Origin: Clostridiaceae bacterium AM27-36LB
Lineage (GTDB): Bacteria > Bacillota > Clostridia > Lachnospirales > Lachnospiraceae
Reading direction: 5' to 3'
Length of the DNA: 64,000 nt
Assembly (NCBI GenBank): GCA_003480725.1
Contig: QUJQ01000011.1
Location: forward strand, 10,693 to 74,692
Of this stretch, positions 1 through 7,381 are shown one piece after another (the stretch's first letter is position 1; the number at the start of each line of letters is the position of its first letter). The position numbers and the translations under genes were made by a program. The notes under the pieces are model-generated. The model was not told where the DNA came from, ran no database searches, and was given only the letters and a program-made list of their open reading frames with translations.

Positions 1-36
1 ACATTGAACTGTTTTCTGGAAGTCAGACGGTTTCAT
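1..36 (-). CDS. Start of Orf7-like sigma-70-type factor (partial)
   Basis: Twelve codons, reading MKPSDFQKTVQC, run off the left edge of the window. They follow a strong ribosome binding site (AAAGGGGGTGAG) ending 4 bases before the ATG. The N-terminus resembles the small sigma-factor-like regulator Orf7 of Tn916, which in that element helps drive transcription of the excision and transfer genes. Its position, downstream of the cargo and facing the missing integrase end, fits. Only the N-terminus is visible, so the identification rests on the short match plus context. Confidence 0.65.
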   Translation of the reverse strand, partial: MKPSDFQKTVQC

Positions 37-159
37 CAATCTCACCCCCTTTCCACTATGATTTGAAAAGTGTTTATCCCTCTTTCCGCACCATATAGGG
101 AATGAAAGGTGTGATTTAATGACCTCTTTTGAAAAATTTTTAAATTTTTTTCGGGTATG

Positions 160-197
160 AAAAAAGCCCGCACAAAACATATAGTCTGTACGAGCCT
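160..197 (-). terminator. Rho-independent terminator after the cargo module
   Basis: On the minus strand GCTCGTACA pairs with TTGTGCGGGC (9 pairs, two of them G-U), followed by TTTTTT. It sits between the truncated kinase and the sigma factor gene and would end transcripts of the cargo operon. The rest of the stretch 37-329 shows no gene; it is AT-rich and holds the sigma factor leader. The bases CGGGTATGAAAAAAGC at its edge recur near the other ICE terminators. Confidence 0.7.
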
Positions 198-329
198 TTA
201 AAGCTAAAACATATTCAATTTTTAATAGTGTGCTATTAGGTGGAATTTGATTGCAAAGAATTGTACTTAAAGCTTTCCATAATGCAAGCCCCCTTAAAGC
301 ACCGTATCAATGTTGGCATGGTTTTCAAA

Positions 330-650
330 TTACTCTGAAAAATTATGAACTGTTCCTTTTGGAAATGTAATGGTCAGTCTTGTATATTCTTTTTCCGTAG
401 AAGCAATATCCAATTTCAAGCCCAACCTATCGCATAATTTTTTCGATAGATACAGTCCCATACCCGTTGCATTTGCCTTGTTTCTATTTGAACCCGTAAA
501 ACCTTTTTCAAATACACGGGATAAATCAGACGCTTTTATTCCACAACCATTATCTTCAATCACAAGCAATATATTTGTACACTTACAGTTTTGAAAGTAA
601 ACAGAGAGTAAAAGAGCCGTGATAATGCAGATCACAATTTTGTGAAGCAT
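330..650 (-). CDS. Truncated sensor histidine kinase (ATPase-domain remnant)
   Basis: About 106 residues. From residue 27 onward it is the C-terminal half of a HATPase domain: the N/G1 region reads VIEDNGCGI, the F-box region FEKGFTGSNR and the G2 region TGMGLYLSKKL. This resembles BceS/VanS-type kinases. The sensor region, the phospho-accepting histidine domain and the ATPase N-box are all missing. In their place is a short hydrophobic segment (about 18 residues) that could anchor it in the membrane. The ATG at 650 is preferred over the GTG at 656 because AAAGGG lies 8 bases upstream of it. No response regulator is adjacent. It is most likely the leftover of a deletion and cannot work as a kinase by itself. 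Confidence 0.6.
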   Translation of the reverse strand: MLHKIVICIITALLLSVYFQNCKCTNILLVIEDNGCGIKASDLSRVFEKGFTGSNRNKANATGMGLYLSKKLCDRLGLKLDIASTEKEYTRLTITFPKGTVHNFSE

Positions 651-666
651 TTCCACGACCCTTTTA

Positions 667-897
667 TTATAATTTTACCTTTGTCTTTTTTGTAATGATA
701 TAAATATATTCTTCTGGTGTAGGGCGTTTATTCCCAAAATACTTTTTGAAATTTGCCTGCACCTCTGGGTCGGTGCTATTCATAGCTTCATCAATCGTTG
801 CTTCAATATTTTCCCGTACATCAGCTAATGACATACCGCCAGCCTTTGCACCAGCCTTTAATGCTTTTTTAATATCTCGTTTTTTTAACCCTATCAT
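667..897 (-). CDS. Small protein resembling the end of the Spo0A DNA-binding domain
   Basis: 76 residues. The stretch [13 protein letters not shown] followed by [14 protein letters not shown] resembles the last helices of the Spo0A effector domain (in Spo0A: VERAIRHAIEVAW, then KPTNSEFIAMVADKL). There is no receiver domain, and the DNA-recognition helix part of the Spo0A domain is not obvious. The N-terminus is very basic ([17 protein letters not shown]). The ATG at 897 is chosen because GGGAG precedes it at the right distance; a TTG lies three codons upstream. It is in line with the DUF4177 gene and the kinase remnant. The role is unknown; a small regulator or a protein that interferes with Spo0A is possible but untested. 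Confidence 0.6.
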   Translation of the reverse strand: MIGLKKRDIKKALKAGAKAGGMSLADVRENIEATIDEAMNSTDPEVQANFKKYFGNKRPTPEEYIYIITKKTKVKL

Positions 898-920
898 TCG
901 AACCAACTCCCTAAAATGAG

Positions 921-1112
921 TTAATCTTCTTTTTCAAAAATTAAATCAATCTTTCGCATACAACCTTTTGCGTCAATTTCTGTAGGTATAAAACCAACAT
1001 AGCGATACCCATTTTCTGCATAGCTATTTATAACTTCCTTATGTTTATCGGTGCAAAGGAACACAACACCTTTCGCAGTATAATCAATTTCTAAATATTC
1101 ATATTTTTTCAT
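921..1112 (-). CDS. DUF4177-like small protein
   Basis: 63 residues. The pattern [11 protein letters not shown], then [13 protein letters not shown], matches the compact DUF4177 fold, in which a short beta strand with aromatic residues is followed by a helix ending in an NGY/GW turn. The function of the family is unknown. Its ATG overlaps the stop of the 38-residue peptide upstream (ATGA), so the two are probably translationally coupled. It belongs to the ABC-transporter cargo operon of the ICE. Confidence 0.65.
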   Translation of the reverse strand: MKKYEYLEIDYTAKGVVFLCTDKHKEVINSYAENGYRYVGFIPTEIDAKGCMRKIDLIFEKED

Positions 1113-1225
1113 TTTTCCTCATTTCCTTTCTCTTTCATATTTTCTCTACGCTTTTTGATTGCCTTATTTCTTAAAGGAATACCAACGCCCAATATCAATC
1201 CTACTACCAAAATAGTCAAGTCCAT
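1109..1225 (-). CDS. 38-residue single-pass membrane peptide
   Basis: An ATG at 1225 opens a 38-codon frame: a hydrophobic stretch at residues 3-17 (LTILVVGLILGVGIP) followed by a strongly basic tail (RNKAIKKRREN). The stop TGA overlaps the ATG of the DUF4177 gene. It lies 17 bases after the ABC permease gene on the same strand, which argues for a real gene in the operon. It looks like a small single-pass membrane protein that could associate with the ABC permease. I do not recognise a family. Confidence 0.55.
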   Translation of the reverse strand: MDLTILVVGLILGVGIPLRNKAIKKRRENMKEKGNEEK

Positions 1226-1242
1226 AAGCACACCTCTCTTTT

Positions 1243-1896
1243 CTAAAACTCTTTTTTCTTTAGTATTGTTAAGCTAATAAGATAGGAGATACCTAAAATA
1301 ACAACTGAAAGCAATAAAAATAATATTATATATACTAGTGGTTCAAATTTAGGTAATTTATTTATTAAGACATATAAATCTATTCCTAAATATTCAGTAG
1401 TTTTTATAAGAAGCAGTCCTATAACAAATATAAATCCCATTACACCTATGATAGCAATTCTTCCTTTTTCTCCACCAAATTTCAAGATAAAAGGAAGCAT
1501 GATTGATAAAATCAATAAAATAGTAGGAAATAAAGAACCTGCTGTTAAAAAAATTTCATTAAAACTGCCTGTTTTTGTAATACCAATAACAACTAAACTA
1601 ATAACAGTTCCCAACAACAAAAACATTATTCCTGAAATCAATCCAAAAATATATTTTTCCAGTACATAATCTTTTCGTGTTATCGGTAAAGAAAATAAAA
1701 AAGCATTTCCATTATCAAATTCATCATAGCTAATTGAACTCAATGAGAATAATGCCCCCACAAAACCTAAGAAACCAATCGGAAACGAAGTCCCCGGAGA
1801 TACTATTATCATTATTATAGATATAGCAGTAATAGTCATAAAGAAGTTTTTCTGTCCTTTCAGCAATTTAAAATCTTTAATCAATAAACCTTTCAT
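1243..1896 (-). CDS. ABC-2 type transporter permease
   Basis: 217 residues with about six hydrophobic segments (near residues 20-55, 80-115, 125-145, 150-165 and 190-210) and the N-terminal pattern MKGLLIKDFKLLKGQ that is common in ABC-2 permeases of the YtrC/bacitracin-type exporters. Its start overlaps the stop of the ATPase gene (TAATG). With that ATPase and the GntR regulator it forms a three-gene unit of the type that responds to cell-envelope stress or exports peptides. The substrate cannot be read from the sequence. It lies in the ICE slot where Tn916 carries tet(M). Confidence 0.85.
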   Translation of the reverse strand: MKGLLIKDFKLLKGQKNFFMTITAISIIMIIVSPGTSFPIGFLGFVGALFSLSSISYDEFDNGNAFLFSLPITRKDYVLEKYIFGLISGIMFLLLGTVISLVVIGITKTGSFNEIFLTAGSLFPTILLILSIMLPFILKFGGEKGRIAIIGVMGFIFVIGLLLIKTTEYLGIDLYVLINKLPKFEPLVYIILFLLLSVVILGISYLISLTILKKKEF

Positions 1897-2744
1897 TATT
1901 CAACACCTCTAATCATCATTGTTATTACTTCGTCTATATTTCCTTTTTCAATCGCCATTTGAGGATAATTTTCAGCATAATATTGTTTTTGATTAGTTAA
2001 ACAACTATATCCATAGCTTTCTTTTTTTGTACGTAAAATATATTGTCTATCTAATTTGGAATATTCTTCTTCATCAACTTTAAGTAGTGCATAATCGCTT
2101 AGTAAAACATCAGTATCTTCGTGCATAATTACTTTTCCTTGATGTATCATATAAAGGTCATCACATAAAGTTTCTAAATCACTGGAAATGTGAGAACTAA
2201 TTAAAATAGAGCGTTCTTCGTCTTTTTCTATAAAATCTCTTAGCATTTCTAACAATTCATCTCTAGCTATTACATCTAATCCCGCCGTTGGTTCATCAAG
2301 AATTAACAACTTTGCATTGTGTGAAACAGCAACTAAGACTTTTACTTTCGCTTTCATACCAGTTGAAAAATCTTTTATTCTTTTATTTCGTGGAAGCTGA
2401 AACTTTTTAACTTGTTCTATAAAAAATGATTTATCAAAATTTTGATATAAATTATCAATAATAGGAATAATATCATTGATTGTTAAATATCCACTAAAGC
2501 CAGAGTCCGAAAGAACTACTCCCAAATCTTGCTTGTCTTTTGCAGTAAAATCTTGTAATGACTTTCCAAGAATATTGATAGTTCCACTATCAAAGGAAAT
2601 TAGCCCTAAAATAGCTTTAAATGTTGTGCTTTTTCCTGCACCATTTTGACCAATCAAACCAGTTACATGACCTTTCTTTACTTCAAGAGAACAATCAAGC
2701 GAAAAGTTTTCATAACTTTTTTTCAAATGCTCAATTTTTAACAT
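1896..2744 (-). CDS. ABC transporter ATP-binding protein
   Basis: 282 residues. Walker A is GQNGAGKST near residue 32, the signature is FSTGMKAKVKV, and Walker B is LLILDEPTAGLD. The signature has STGM where most ABC ATPases have SGGQ; this variant is usual in the CcmA/YtrB-like subgroup that pairs with a GntR regulator. The C-terminal 70 residues are specific to this subgroup. It starts 2 bases after the GntR gene and overlaps the permease gene, so the three are one operon. It powers the permease at the cytoplasmic face. The substrate is unknown; antimicrobial peptide immunity is a reasonable guess. Confidence 0.92.
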   Translation of the reverse strand: MLKIEHLKKSYENFSLDCSLEVKKGHVTGLIGQNGAGKSTTFKAILGLISFDSGTINILGKSLQDFTAKDKQDLGVVLSDSGFSGYLTINDIIPIIDNLYQNFDKSFFIEQVKKFQLPRNKRIKDFSTGMKAKVKVLVAVSHNAKLLILDEPTAGLDVIARDELLEMLRDFIEKDEERSILISSHISSDLETLCDDLYMIHQGKVIMHEDTDVLLSDYALLKVDEEEYSKLDRQYILRTKKESYGYSCLTNQKQYYAENYPQMAIEKGNIDEVITMMIRGVE

Positions 2745-2746
2745 AT

Positions 2747-3118
2747 CTAACCCTCCAAAATTAACTCAAATAGTTTTTTTATATCTTCATCACTGATACC
2801 GTAACATCTGCCTTTTTGAATAACTCGTTCTAAATCACTTTCTAATTCCTTTTTCTGTTCCTCTAATAAAAGCTCTGTATTTGTAGCAGTAACATATGTT
2901 CCTTTTCCATGAATTGTTACCGTAAACCCCTCGTTTTCCAAGCTATCATATGCTTTTTTCACAGTTAGAGCACTTATTTTTAATTCTTTTGCAAGAGAAC
3001 GAACAGACGGAAGATTATCATTTTCTTTTAATTTTCCATTCCGAATTAAAGCTTTAACTTGTTCTACTATTTGCTCGTAAATAGGTATCATTGAAGAATG
3101 GTTTATAATAATTTTCAT
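2747..3118 (-). CDS. GntR-family transcriptional regulator (YtrA type)
   Basis: 123 residues. An N-terminal winged helix (PIYEQIVEQVKALIRNGKL, then LPSVRSLAKELKIS and VKKAYDSLENEG) is followed by only about 45 residues. This is the short YtrA arrangement that represses a neighbouring ABC transporter. The frame is open further upstream, but ATG 3118 is chosen: it has GAAAGGAG at the right distance and the family N-terminus IPIYEQI follows. A longer start would run through the promoter. The promoter is overlapped by a perfect inverted repeat, so self-repression is likely. Confidence 0.88.
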   Translation of the reverse strand: MKIIINHSSMIPIYEQIVEQVKALIRNGKLKENDNLPSVRSLAKELKISALTVKKAYDSLENEGFTVTIHGKGTYVTATNTELLLEEQKKELESDLERVIQKGRCYGISDEDIKKLFELILEG

Positions 3119-3142
3119 CTCACAGCTCCTTTCTGTATAAAC

Positions 3143-3180
3143 AGTATATAACAGAGTAACGCTGTTGTCAAGTGTTATAT
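3143..3180 (-). promoter_or_regulatory. Sigma-A promoter with palindromic operator for gntR-ABC operon
   Basis: On the minus strand TTGACA (3171-3166) and TATACT (3148-3143) are 17 bases apart. A perfect 8-base inverted repeat, ATATAACA at 3146-3153 and TGTTATAT at 3173-3180, brackets the promoter: one arm overlaps the -10 and the other lies just outside the -35. This is the expected arrangement for repression by the GntR protein encoded immediately downstream. The operator role is inferred from position and symmetry. Confidence 0.8.
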
Positions 3181-3239
3181 GGTGTTTGTACAGAAAGTGA
3201 AGCGTGCAAATCTCATTTAGGAAATGCACGCTATATAAT

Positions 3240-4151
3240 TTATCCTACAATCTTCCAGTTACTATCCTTATGTAGCACAAGTTCATACTGCGATATCTGC
3301 GTCGCCTTTGTCTGATTATCAAGGAATTTCACGCCTACCTTGACTTTCACATTGTCCCCGTCCTTTGTAAAGATAGGGTTTACCAGTTCAGAATAAAGAT
3401 AGTCCCTGCCGATAGGTTCAAGCACATTTCCCGATACATAATAGGCAAGCTCTTTTTCCGTAGCTGTCGGGTAGAGCTTAAAGAATGTTTCCAGAAATGC
3501 GGTAGCGTCATTCACGGTATCAGCGTCTACACTTGCGTCTGCTTCTGGTGTCTTAGGCTCATAGTCTGATTTTTCGATTGCTGGTGCAAGGGTAGGGTTC
3601 TGAACGATTACCATATCCCCGTCAGCGTCTATATGGACTTTTACGGTATAGGTTGCTTTCACATTGCTTGTCTTTTCTCCCTCTTTTATCTGCTGATCTA
3701 CTTCGTAGGTAGCAGAAAAAGTGTCCGTTCCCGATTGTTCGATACTCCATACAATCACATCTGTAACTGTGGAGCTGGTCGGTATATCCGTTCTAATGGT
3801 ATCAACATTCAAGTCCTGCAATTCCTTTGTCAGATAACCGTTGATTGCCTGCGTCCTTGATTCAATCGCTTCTTTACTGTTATTCCATGTGTAATAGGAC
3901 TTCGCAAAATTCTTCACGAAATTTTCTATCCCGTTGGTGTCCTGCAAGCGAAGTTCAATGATTTCTTTTTCGTGGGTCGTGTGCTGGTCGATAGCAGTAA
4001 AATTCTTATACACCCCAAAGCTCACGCTTGCAATAAGTACCACCCACAACGCAATCACGGCTTTCTTATGTGTGCCTACCTTAACAGTACGCACCTTTTT
4101 TTCTTTTGGTTCTTTGATAGTTTCTGTCTGTTTCTTATTCTTCTTAAACAT
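3240..4151 (-). CDS. TcpC-family conjugation protein (Tn916 Orf13)
   Basis: 303 residues. A basic cytoplasmic N-terminus is followed by one membrane helix (about residues 29-47, AVIALWVVLIASVSFGVY). The rest is a large extracytoplasmic region with two NTF2-like domains of the TcpC/conjugative transposon type. TcpC proteins are bitopic scaffold components of Gram-positive conjugation channels. It follows cwlT by 15 bases at the end of the transfer operon, as Orf13 does in Tn916. The length agrees with the family (about 310 residues in Tn916). Confidence 0.88.
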   Translation of the reverse strand: MFKKNKKQTETIKEPKEKKVRTVKVGTHKKAVIALWVVLIASVSFGVYKNFTAIDQHTTHEKEIIELRLQDTNGIENFVKNFAKSYYTWNNSKEAIESRTQAINGYLTKELQDLNVDTIRTDIPTSSTVTDVIVWSIEQSGTDTFSATYEVDQQIKEGEKTSNVKATYTVKVHIDADGDMVIVQNPTLAPAIEKSDYEPKTPEADASVDADTVNDATAFLETFFKLYPTATEKELAYYVSGNVLEPIGRDYLYSELVNPIFTKDGDNVKVKVGVKFLDNQTKATQISQYELVLHKDSNWKIVG

Positions 4152-4166
4152 ATTTTCAAGTCCTTT

Positions 4167-5174
4167 CTATTGTTTTACTCGTCCTGCACCGATTAAGTGC
4201 TGTTGCCAGTAACTACTACTTAGGTCTGCATATCCTATCGGGTTGCCTGCATGGTACATCTGTGTCGGCGAAACGAGAATACCAACGTGGGTTACATACG
4301 AACCAGCATTATAGGTGGAATGGAAAAATACCAAGTCCCCAGCCTTTGCCTGCGAGAGTGGAAGATGTTGGGTTGCGTCATACTGTGCTTGTGCCGTTCT
4401 CGGTAAGGAGATACCAGCTTTTCCATAACACCATTGCGTCAATCCCGAACAGTCAAAAGAAGTGTTGGGATTGCTACCGCCATATACATACTTCCAGCCT
4501 TGATATTTCAACGCTTCATTCATTACCTTTTGTGCCAGCTCTCCCGATACCTGCGAAACAGTTAAATACTGATTGACTAATTCAACATAGAACATATTTC
4601 CATAGCCATACCGCCAGCCCCCGTTCTTCGCAACAGCTATCGGGTTGGTATAGGTTACTTTCTTTCCACCCGATTTCTCACGGGCAAAATTTTCCGCAAG
4701 ATTAAAAGTGTGTTTCTTTCCTTTTCCTGCCACATATCCCACATAACCACCGCCATAGTTATAAGACTGTATCGCTACATTCAAATCGTCGATACCTTGA
4801 TTTTGGCAGGAAGAAAGCAGGGACGCAAAATATTTACACCCCTGCTTGATTGAGCTTTCCGTATCTAAAGAATTGGGCGGTAAGCCAAGACTTTCTGAAC
4901 TCTGCATAACATCTTCTGCTGTACCACCACTTTCTACTTGAATGATAGCCAATAGCACATTGACATACTCGGAGATACCGTTTTCTCTGGCGTACTTTTC
5001 CACCATAGGCTGATGTTTCAAAACTTCTGCGGATAAATTCATACCCGTAATGCCAGAAGAAAAGTTGCTGTTCTCGTCGTCGCTGTCCGCACTAATCAAC
5101 ACCCCAAAGAAAAGCACCAGAGAAAATAGGATAGGAAACAGACTGCCAATGAGAGCGATATGTTTCAGTTTCAT
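4167..5174 (-). CDS. cwlT: CwlT-like bifunctional peptidoglycan hydrolase (Tn916 Orf14)
   Basis: 335 residues. An N-terminal membrane anchor (residues 6-28) is followed by a lysozyme-like transglycosylase/muramidase domain (about 50-195, with VLLAIIQVESGG carrying the catalytic glutamate and SYNYGGGYVGYV). A C-terminal NlpC/P60 endopeptidase domain follows (about 215-335, Cys near 241 in TSFDCSGL and His near 297 in YVTHVGIL). Such enzymes open the cell wall locally so that the conjugation channel can be assembled. The start overlaps the end of the upstream VirB6-like gene by 4 bases. Confidence 0.93.
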   Translation of the reverse strand: MKLKHIALIGSLFPILFSLVLFFGVLISADSDDENSNFSSGITGMNLSAEVLKHQPMVEKYARENGISEYVNVLLAIIQVESGGTAEDVMQSSESLGLPPNSLDTESSIKQGCKYFASLLSSCQNQGIDDLNVAIQSYNYGGGYVGYVAGKGKKHTFNLAENFAREKSGGKKVTYTNPIAVAKNGGWRYGYGNMFYVELVNQYLTVSQVSGELAQKVMNEALKYQGWKYVYGGSNPNTSFDCSGLTQWCYGKAGISLPRTAQAQYDATQHLPLSQAKAGDLVFFHSTYNAGSYVTHVGILVSPTQMYHAGNPIGYADLSSSYWQQHLIGAGRVKQ

Positions 5175-7381
5175 TTTTTCTTCTGTCCTTTCTTTGTTAC
5201 AAGGCTTCGGTTTTTCTCTTTGGTCTGCTGGTTCTTTTGGACGGTTTGCGTCTGCTGAACCTTTGTCCTGCGGTCTTTCGTGTCATTCTGGCGTGTTTCC
5301 TGCGATACCACTTTTTCTACATTCTGCCTATGTACTGGCTGTGCAGGTTGGGTCGCTTTTCTATCAGAAGCACCAGAAGATAGCGGACGCTCTTTGATAA
5401 CATTTGCTTTGACTGGCTCACTTATCTTTGAAGTGGTCGCTGTGGCAGGACGTTTGACTTCCTGCATTTTTTCAGCACCCGTCTTTGAAACGCTTGAAGC
5501 TGTGGCTGGTCGCTCATGGGGACGGGTAGCTCCCGTTGTCGCTGATCCGTCAGCCTTTCGCTGTGCCTGCCTTGTTTCTTGTGCCTTTTGAAGCTCCATA
5601 CGCTTGTCAGCGATATTTTTCTTATGCTGTTGCTGTTTTTCTAAACGTCCCGATTGCCGTTCTTTTTGTTCCTGCACGATACCACGCTTGAAATCAGATA
5701 CGCTGGACTTTGCCTTTTCCTTTGCGGAGTGGACGGCATAAGCGGTCTGTGTCGGCATATCCTTGATATTCTCTTTGACGGCGTTTGCCTTGTCTTTGAC
5801 TTTATTTTTCGTATCTAAGACAGCACCCACCTTTGAGCCTGCTCGCTGTCCCATGCTGGAAGTGGTATTGCCCCGATTTTCTTTAGAAGCCGTATTTTTT
5901 CTTTCCGTCCGCTTGCCAGCAACGGCACTTCCAGCTACCGCACCAGCCACACCGCCCGTAATACCGCCAGCACTGACCGCCCTTGCGATACGGTGTTCCA
6001 TACGTCTAGCCCTATGTCGCATAAACATATACGGTCTGCGGAATATCCTGCGTCCCATGCTTTGACTGTCGCCAGCATTAAGTGAGAACATACTCATTAA
6101 GTCGCCCAGCTTCATGTAGATACCAGCAAAGCACACTATCTGCAAGAACGCTATCATAAAGAACGGATAGTCTGTGGAAATGTTATAAAACATACTGGAA
6201 ATGCTGAACGCCACCGTTACAATGAGGGTAATTCCTGCCCGTGTCATTATGGTATTAAATACCCTTACGATTGCCTGCTTCGCCATGCTTTCATAGCTCG
6301 GTATCATGGAAAGCAAAAAGCTGATAGGCAAAAACATTGCAAAAATGATAAAAAGTATCTGGCTAAATATCATCATGCCCGTAAGCAAGAATACAAATAT
6401 CGTTATCCCCAAGTTGAAGAACAAGAGGAAGAACACCATACCTAAACGGTTTACCACCTGCGGTATCGTCAGATTATTATTGTCGTTATCCTCGATTTCT
6501 GTTTTCACGACTTCCTCTCTGGTCTTTCCGTCCTCGTCCTCTGGACTTACTGATACCAGAGCTTCCACACGGTCTGTCCCGATTTCTTCTATGTTGCTGT
6601 TACCGAATTGCAGAAGTAGCCACGGCTGTTCCACTTGAATAGAAAATAGGCTGTCCCGTATCAAGTCCACGCTGTCCTTGCCCTCGCTGTCGGAGTTGGG
6701 GAGCATGATTTTTGTTCCCAAGTCCAAAGAAGCGGTACTGATGTCTGATGAAAATTCATTTATCTTCTTGATGTAGTCGGGAGCGTAGGCAATAAACGAA
6801 GCGGACAGCACGAACACCACCACAAAGTTGATAACAGCGTGAAGTGCCTTGCTGGTTTCCCGTTTGATTAGTCCCGTATAGGCAACATACATTCCCACCA
6901 CTAAGATAATCAGCAGTAGAAATCCCACATAAAATCCCGTAGAGGAAAAGCCGTTCTCGGTTACGCCTGCCAAGGTCTGTATGCTCTTTCCGATACTGTC
7001 TGCCATATCGTTAATAAAATCAAGTTTATAGGCTTCCTGCACCACATAGCCCGTGGCATTGCTTAAATAAAGGCTTATCGTCCAGACAAAGTTGGTAATG
7101 CAGTAAAGCCCGTACTGTACCGATTTTCCAATGCCGTCCAGCCAGTTCCACGGCAACCACGACCAGCTATTATCCACATAAAAATCAAGCTGGTAGTTAG
7201 ATAGCGGATATTTTGAGTAAAGATTTTCTGCATTGATAGTATCGTCTACAAGTCCCGTTGCATGAGCCACCGTCCCCAAAAGTGAAAGCAGGATAAGGGA
7301 GAGTGCCACCACGAACAGAGCCATTTTGAGAAAGTGAAGTATCCTCCTTTTTGTGAACGCACCTTTTATCCTTTCTTTCAT
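5171..7381 (-). CDS. VirB6-like conjugation membrane protein (Tn916 Orf15)
   Basis: 736 residues. A signal-like N-terminal helix (about 16-40) is followed by a cluster of membrane helices near 90-115, 150-172, 180-205, 322-365 and 385-430. The last 280 residues are a long, highly charged tail rich in K, R, Q and A. This is the architecture of the CD3337/EF2337-type (Orf15) channel proteins of Tn916 elements. The ATG at 7381 overlaps the stop of the ATPase gene (TGATG) and has GAGGTGGAG upstream. It is thought to form the inner-membrane channel of the mating apparatus. Confidence 0.9.
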   Translation of the reverse strand: MKERIKGAFTKRRILHFLKMALFVVALSLILLSLLGTVAHATGLVDDTINAENLYSKYPLSNYQLDFYVDNSWSWLPWNWLDGIGKSVQYGLYCITNFVWTISLYLSNATGYVVQEAYKLDFINDMADSIGKSIQTLAGVTENGFSSTGFYVGFLLLIILVVGMYVAYTGLIKRETSKALHAVINFVVVFVLSASFIAYAPDYIKKINEFSSDISTASLDLGTKIMLPNSDSEGKDSVDLIRDSLFSIQVEQPWLLLQFGNSNIEEIGTDRVEALVSVSPEDEDGKTREEVVKTEIEDNDNNNLTIPQVVNRLGMVFFLLFFNLGITIFVFLLTGMMIFSQILFIIFAMFLPISFLLSMIPSYESMAKQAIVRVFNTIMTRAGITLIVTVAFSISSMFYNISTDYPFFMIAFLQIVCFAGIYMKLGDLMSMFSLNAGDSQSMGRRIFRRPYMFMRHRARRMEHRIARAVSAGGITGGVAGAVAGSAVAGKRTERKNTASKENRGNTTSSMGQRAGSKVGAVLDTKNKVKDKANAVKENIKDMPTQTAYAVHSAKEKAKSSVSDFKRGIVQEQKERQSGRLEKQQQHKKNIADKRMELQKAQETRQAQRKADGSATTGATRPHERPATASSVSKTGAEKMQEVKRPATATTSKISEPVKANVIKERPLSSGASDRKATQPAQPVHRQNVEKVVSQETRQNDTKDRRTKVQQTQTVQKNQQTKEKNRSLVTKKGQKKK

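Noticed and set aside
1..3240. tet(M) resistance gene expected in a Tn916 relative
   Set aside because: The slot after tcpC holds the GntR-ABC cargo and small genes; no ribosomal-protection protein is encoded anywhere in the window.
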